6,713 bases of DNA from Pyrinomonadaceae bacterium (GTDB lineage: Bacteria > Acidobacteriota > Blastocatellia > Pyrinomonadales > Pyrinomonadaceae): contig JACCTF010000271.1 of NCBI GenBank assembly GCA_013812565.1, forward strand, positions 1 through 6,713, given 5' to 3'. Made by a program: the position numbers and the translations under genes. Position 1 is the stretch's first letter, and every line of letters begins with the position of its first letter. The notes under the pieces are model-generated. The model saw nothing but the letters and a program-made list of their open reading frames with translations. It did no database searches and was not told where the DNA came from. Of this stretch, positions 5,540 to 6,713 are shown one piece after another.

Positions 5540-6713
5540 GTGCATATAGTTAATAAACAGGTTGTTACCGCTCTGGCGAGCGCTTCGCTACTGTTCATTT
5601 CAATTGCCTGCAATCGCAGCAGCGGCAGTGCGGGGGGCGCACAAAATAACGCCGCTGCCGCCGCTGTTAACGGAAAAGAGATTATGCTGAGTGAAGTTGA
5701 CCTGCTCATTAGTCAGCAAGCAAACGGCAAGATGGCGCAATTGCCGCCGCTTGATTTGGCGGCGGCTCGCCTACAGGTGGCTGAAGGTTTGATCCAGCGC
5801 GAGGTGCTTTTCCAACGCGCAGAAAAAGAGAAGCTTTTGCCGAGCGAAGAGGAAGTGACCCAAGCGCTCAATGCGCAAAAGCAGCAGGGGCGTTTAACCG
5901 AAGAAGAATATCAAAAAAGGTTGCAGGAAACGGGTAAAACAGAACAAGCCATACGCGAAGAGTTGCGTAAACAGATTGCCGTGCAGCGGCTGCAGGAAAA
6001 AATAAGCGGTAAGATCAGCATCAGCGACCGCGAGGTCGAAGATTTCTATAACAATAATAAACAATCGTTCGTTAACGCGCGGGGCGTCGGCCTTGCCGCG
6101 ATAGTGGTTGACCCGGCAGATAATGGCGCGCAGAACGATGCGAAGAGTGAAGCTGATGCGGCGTCGAAAATAAACATTATCTATCAACGCCTGAAGAGCG
6201 GAGCCGACTTTGCCACTGTTGCTCGTGCTGAAAGCGAAGACCCAAGCAACCTGCGTGGTGGTGACATCGGGTTCGCCAGCGAAGATCAGCTCAAGCAAAA
6301 CGGATTCCCGCCAGACTTAATCGCGAAGCTGTTCGGATCAATGCAAGTCGGAGACATTACCCCAGCCTTCCAGACCAGTGGCGGACGTTGGAGTATCTTC
6401 AAGCTGACGGCGAGGCAATTGCAAAACGAAAATCTTACGATTGACAGCCCGGGCGTGCGTGAGCAGATCAAAGATGAACTGCTTAACCAGCGACGAAGAC
6501 TTTTGAACGCGGCGTTGCTCGAAATGGCGATGAATGAAGCAAAGGTCGTCAATCATTTGGCGCAGAACATGATCAACAGTCCGAGCAATCTGAGTGGCTT
6601 GCGCCCGGCTCCGGCAGGTAGTCCCGCGCCTGGTGGTTCGCCTGCTGCTAGTTCTACTGCCGCAACTCCGACGACAAGCCCGGCGGCCACACCCTCGTCA
6701 TCGCCGGGGCGGT
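5540..6713 (+). CDS. Lipid-anchored SurA/PrsA-like parvulin peptidyl-prolyl isomerase (3' end outside window)
   Basis: The frame stays open for 391 codons to the window edge, so the C-terminus is missing. The start is GTG at 5540, with AAGGAG (5522-5527) 12 nt upstream. It gives VHIVNKQ, a hydrophobic stretch and a lipobox-like SIAC with C24 as the acylated residue, so the protein should be a periplasm-facing lipoprotein. A SurA-type N-terminal chaperone region follows (about 40-180): AAVNGKEIMLSEVD, an ALNAQKQQGRLTEEEYQKRL helix pair and ISISDREVEDFYNNNKQSF. The parvulin domain (about 183-295) shows LKSGADFATVARAESEDPS, the hallmark GGDIGF (240-245), then MQVGDITPAFQTSGGRWSIFKL. It should assist outer-membrane or secreted protein folding. 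From about residue 356 the sequence becomes Pro/Ala/Ser/Thr-rich low complexity up to the edge. No strong promoter is visible in the 192-bp gap shared with rpmB. Whether it works as an isomerase or only as a chaperone is not decided by the sequence. Confidence 0.88.
   Translation, partial: MHIVNKQVVTALASASLLFISIACNRSSGSAGGAQNNAAAAAVNGKEIMLSEVDLLISQQANGKMAQLPPLDLAAARLQVAEGLIQREVLFQRAEKEKLLPSEEEVTQALNAQKQQGRLTEEEYQKRLQETGKTEQAIREELRKQIAVQRLQEKISGKISISDREVEDFYNNNKQSFVNARGVGLAAIVVDPADNGAQNDAKSEADAASKINIIYQRLKSGADFATVARAESEDPSNLRGGDIGFASEDQLKQNGFPPDLIAKLFGSMQVGDITPAFQTSGGRWSIFKLTARQLQNENLTIDSPGVREQIKDELLNQRRRLLNAALLEMAMNEAKVVNHLAQNMINSPSNLSGLRPAPAGSPAPGGSPAASSTAATPTTSPAATPSSSPGR

Noticed and set aside
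5894..6556. Minus-strand open frames opposite the foldase
   Set aside because: They mirror a clearly conserved parvulin-type coding frame on the plus strand and show no family features of their own.

Overview
The window is about 6.7 kb of ordinary-looking bacterial chromosome with seven genes: two tandem exbD-type genes, a TPR lipoprotein, a long RelA/SpoT homologue (Rsh), a RidA-family deaminase, ribosomal protein L28 on the minus strand, and the first 391 codons of a lipid-anchored parvulin-type foldase cut by the right edge. ExbD/TolR proteins and lipoproteins indicate a Gram-negative (diderm) cell. The Gly-rich MGMS starts of the two ExbD proteins, the single long Rsh and the intergenic GGATGAAG-type repeats remind me of Acidobacteriota (Blastocatellia-like). 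That assignment rests on recall only and is tentative.

Layout. Positions 62-2055 (+) look like one transcription unit: exbD-1, exbD-2, then a TPR lipoprotein, each with its own good Shine-Dalgarno. An upstream exbB/motA-type gene is expected left of the window but is not visible. A bulged 12-bp hairpin at 2119-2158 followed by a T-rich stretch probably ends this unit. Rsh (2272-4470, +) follows as its own unit and carries all motifs of a bifunctional (p)ppGpp synthetase/hydrolase. Between rsh and ridA lies a 124-bp segment bounded by a perfect 14-bp inverted repeat and containing tandem GGATGAA units. It looks like a dispersed-repeat or MITE-like insertion. ridA (4676-5059, +, GTG start) has a plausible promoter just inside this gap. 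rpmB (5156-5347, -) converges on ridA and has a good sigma70-type promoter at 5441-5470. A GTG-started lipoprotein foldase (5540-end, +) diverges from rpmB.

How the genes fit together. The first three genes belong to the envelope: proton-motive-force coupling by ExbD-type stators plus a periplasmic or outer-membrane TPR scaffold. The foldase also works in the periplasm. Rsh, RidA and L28 are housekeeping genes for stringent control, removal of reactive enamines/imines and the ribosome. I see no defence system, CRISPR, tRNA, rRNA or complete mobile element. The points most worth a second look are the paired unequal ExbD proteins with their lipoprotein, the inverted-repeat element at 4471-4594, and the foldase with a Pro/Ala/Ser/Thr tail. 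None of these amounts to a demonstrated new system.
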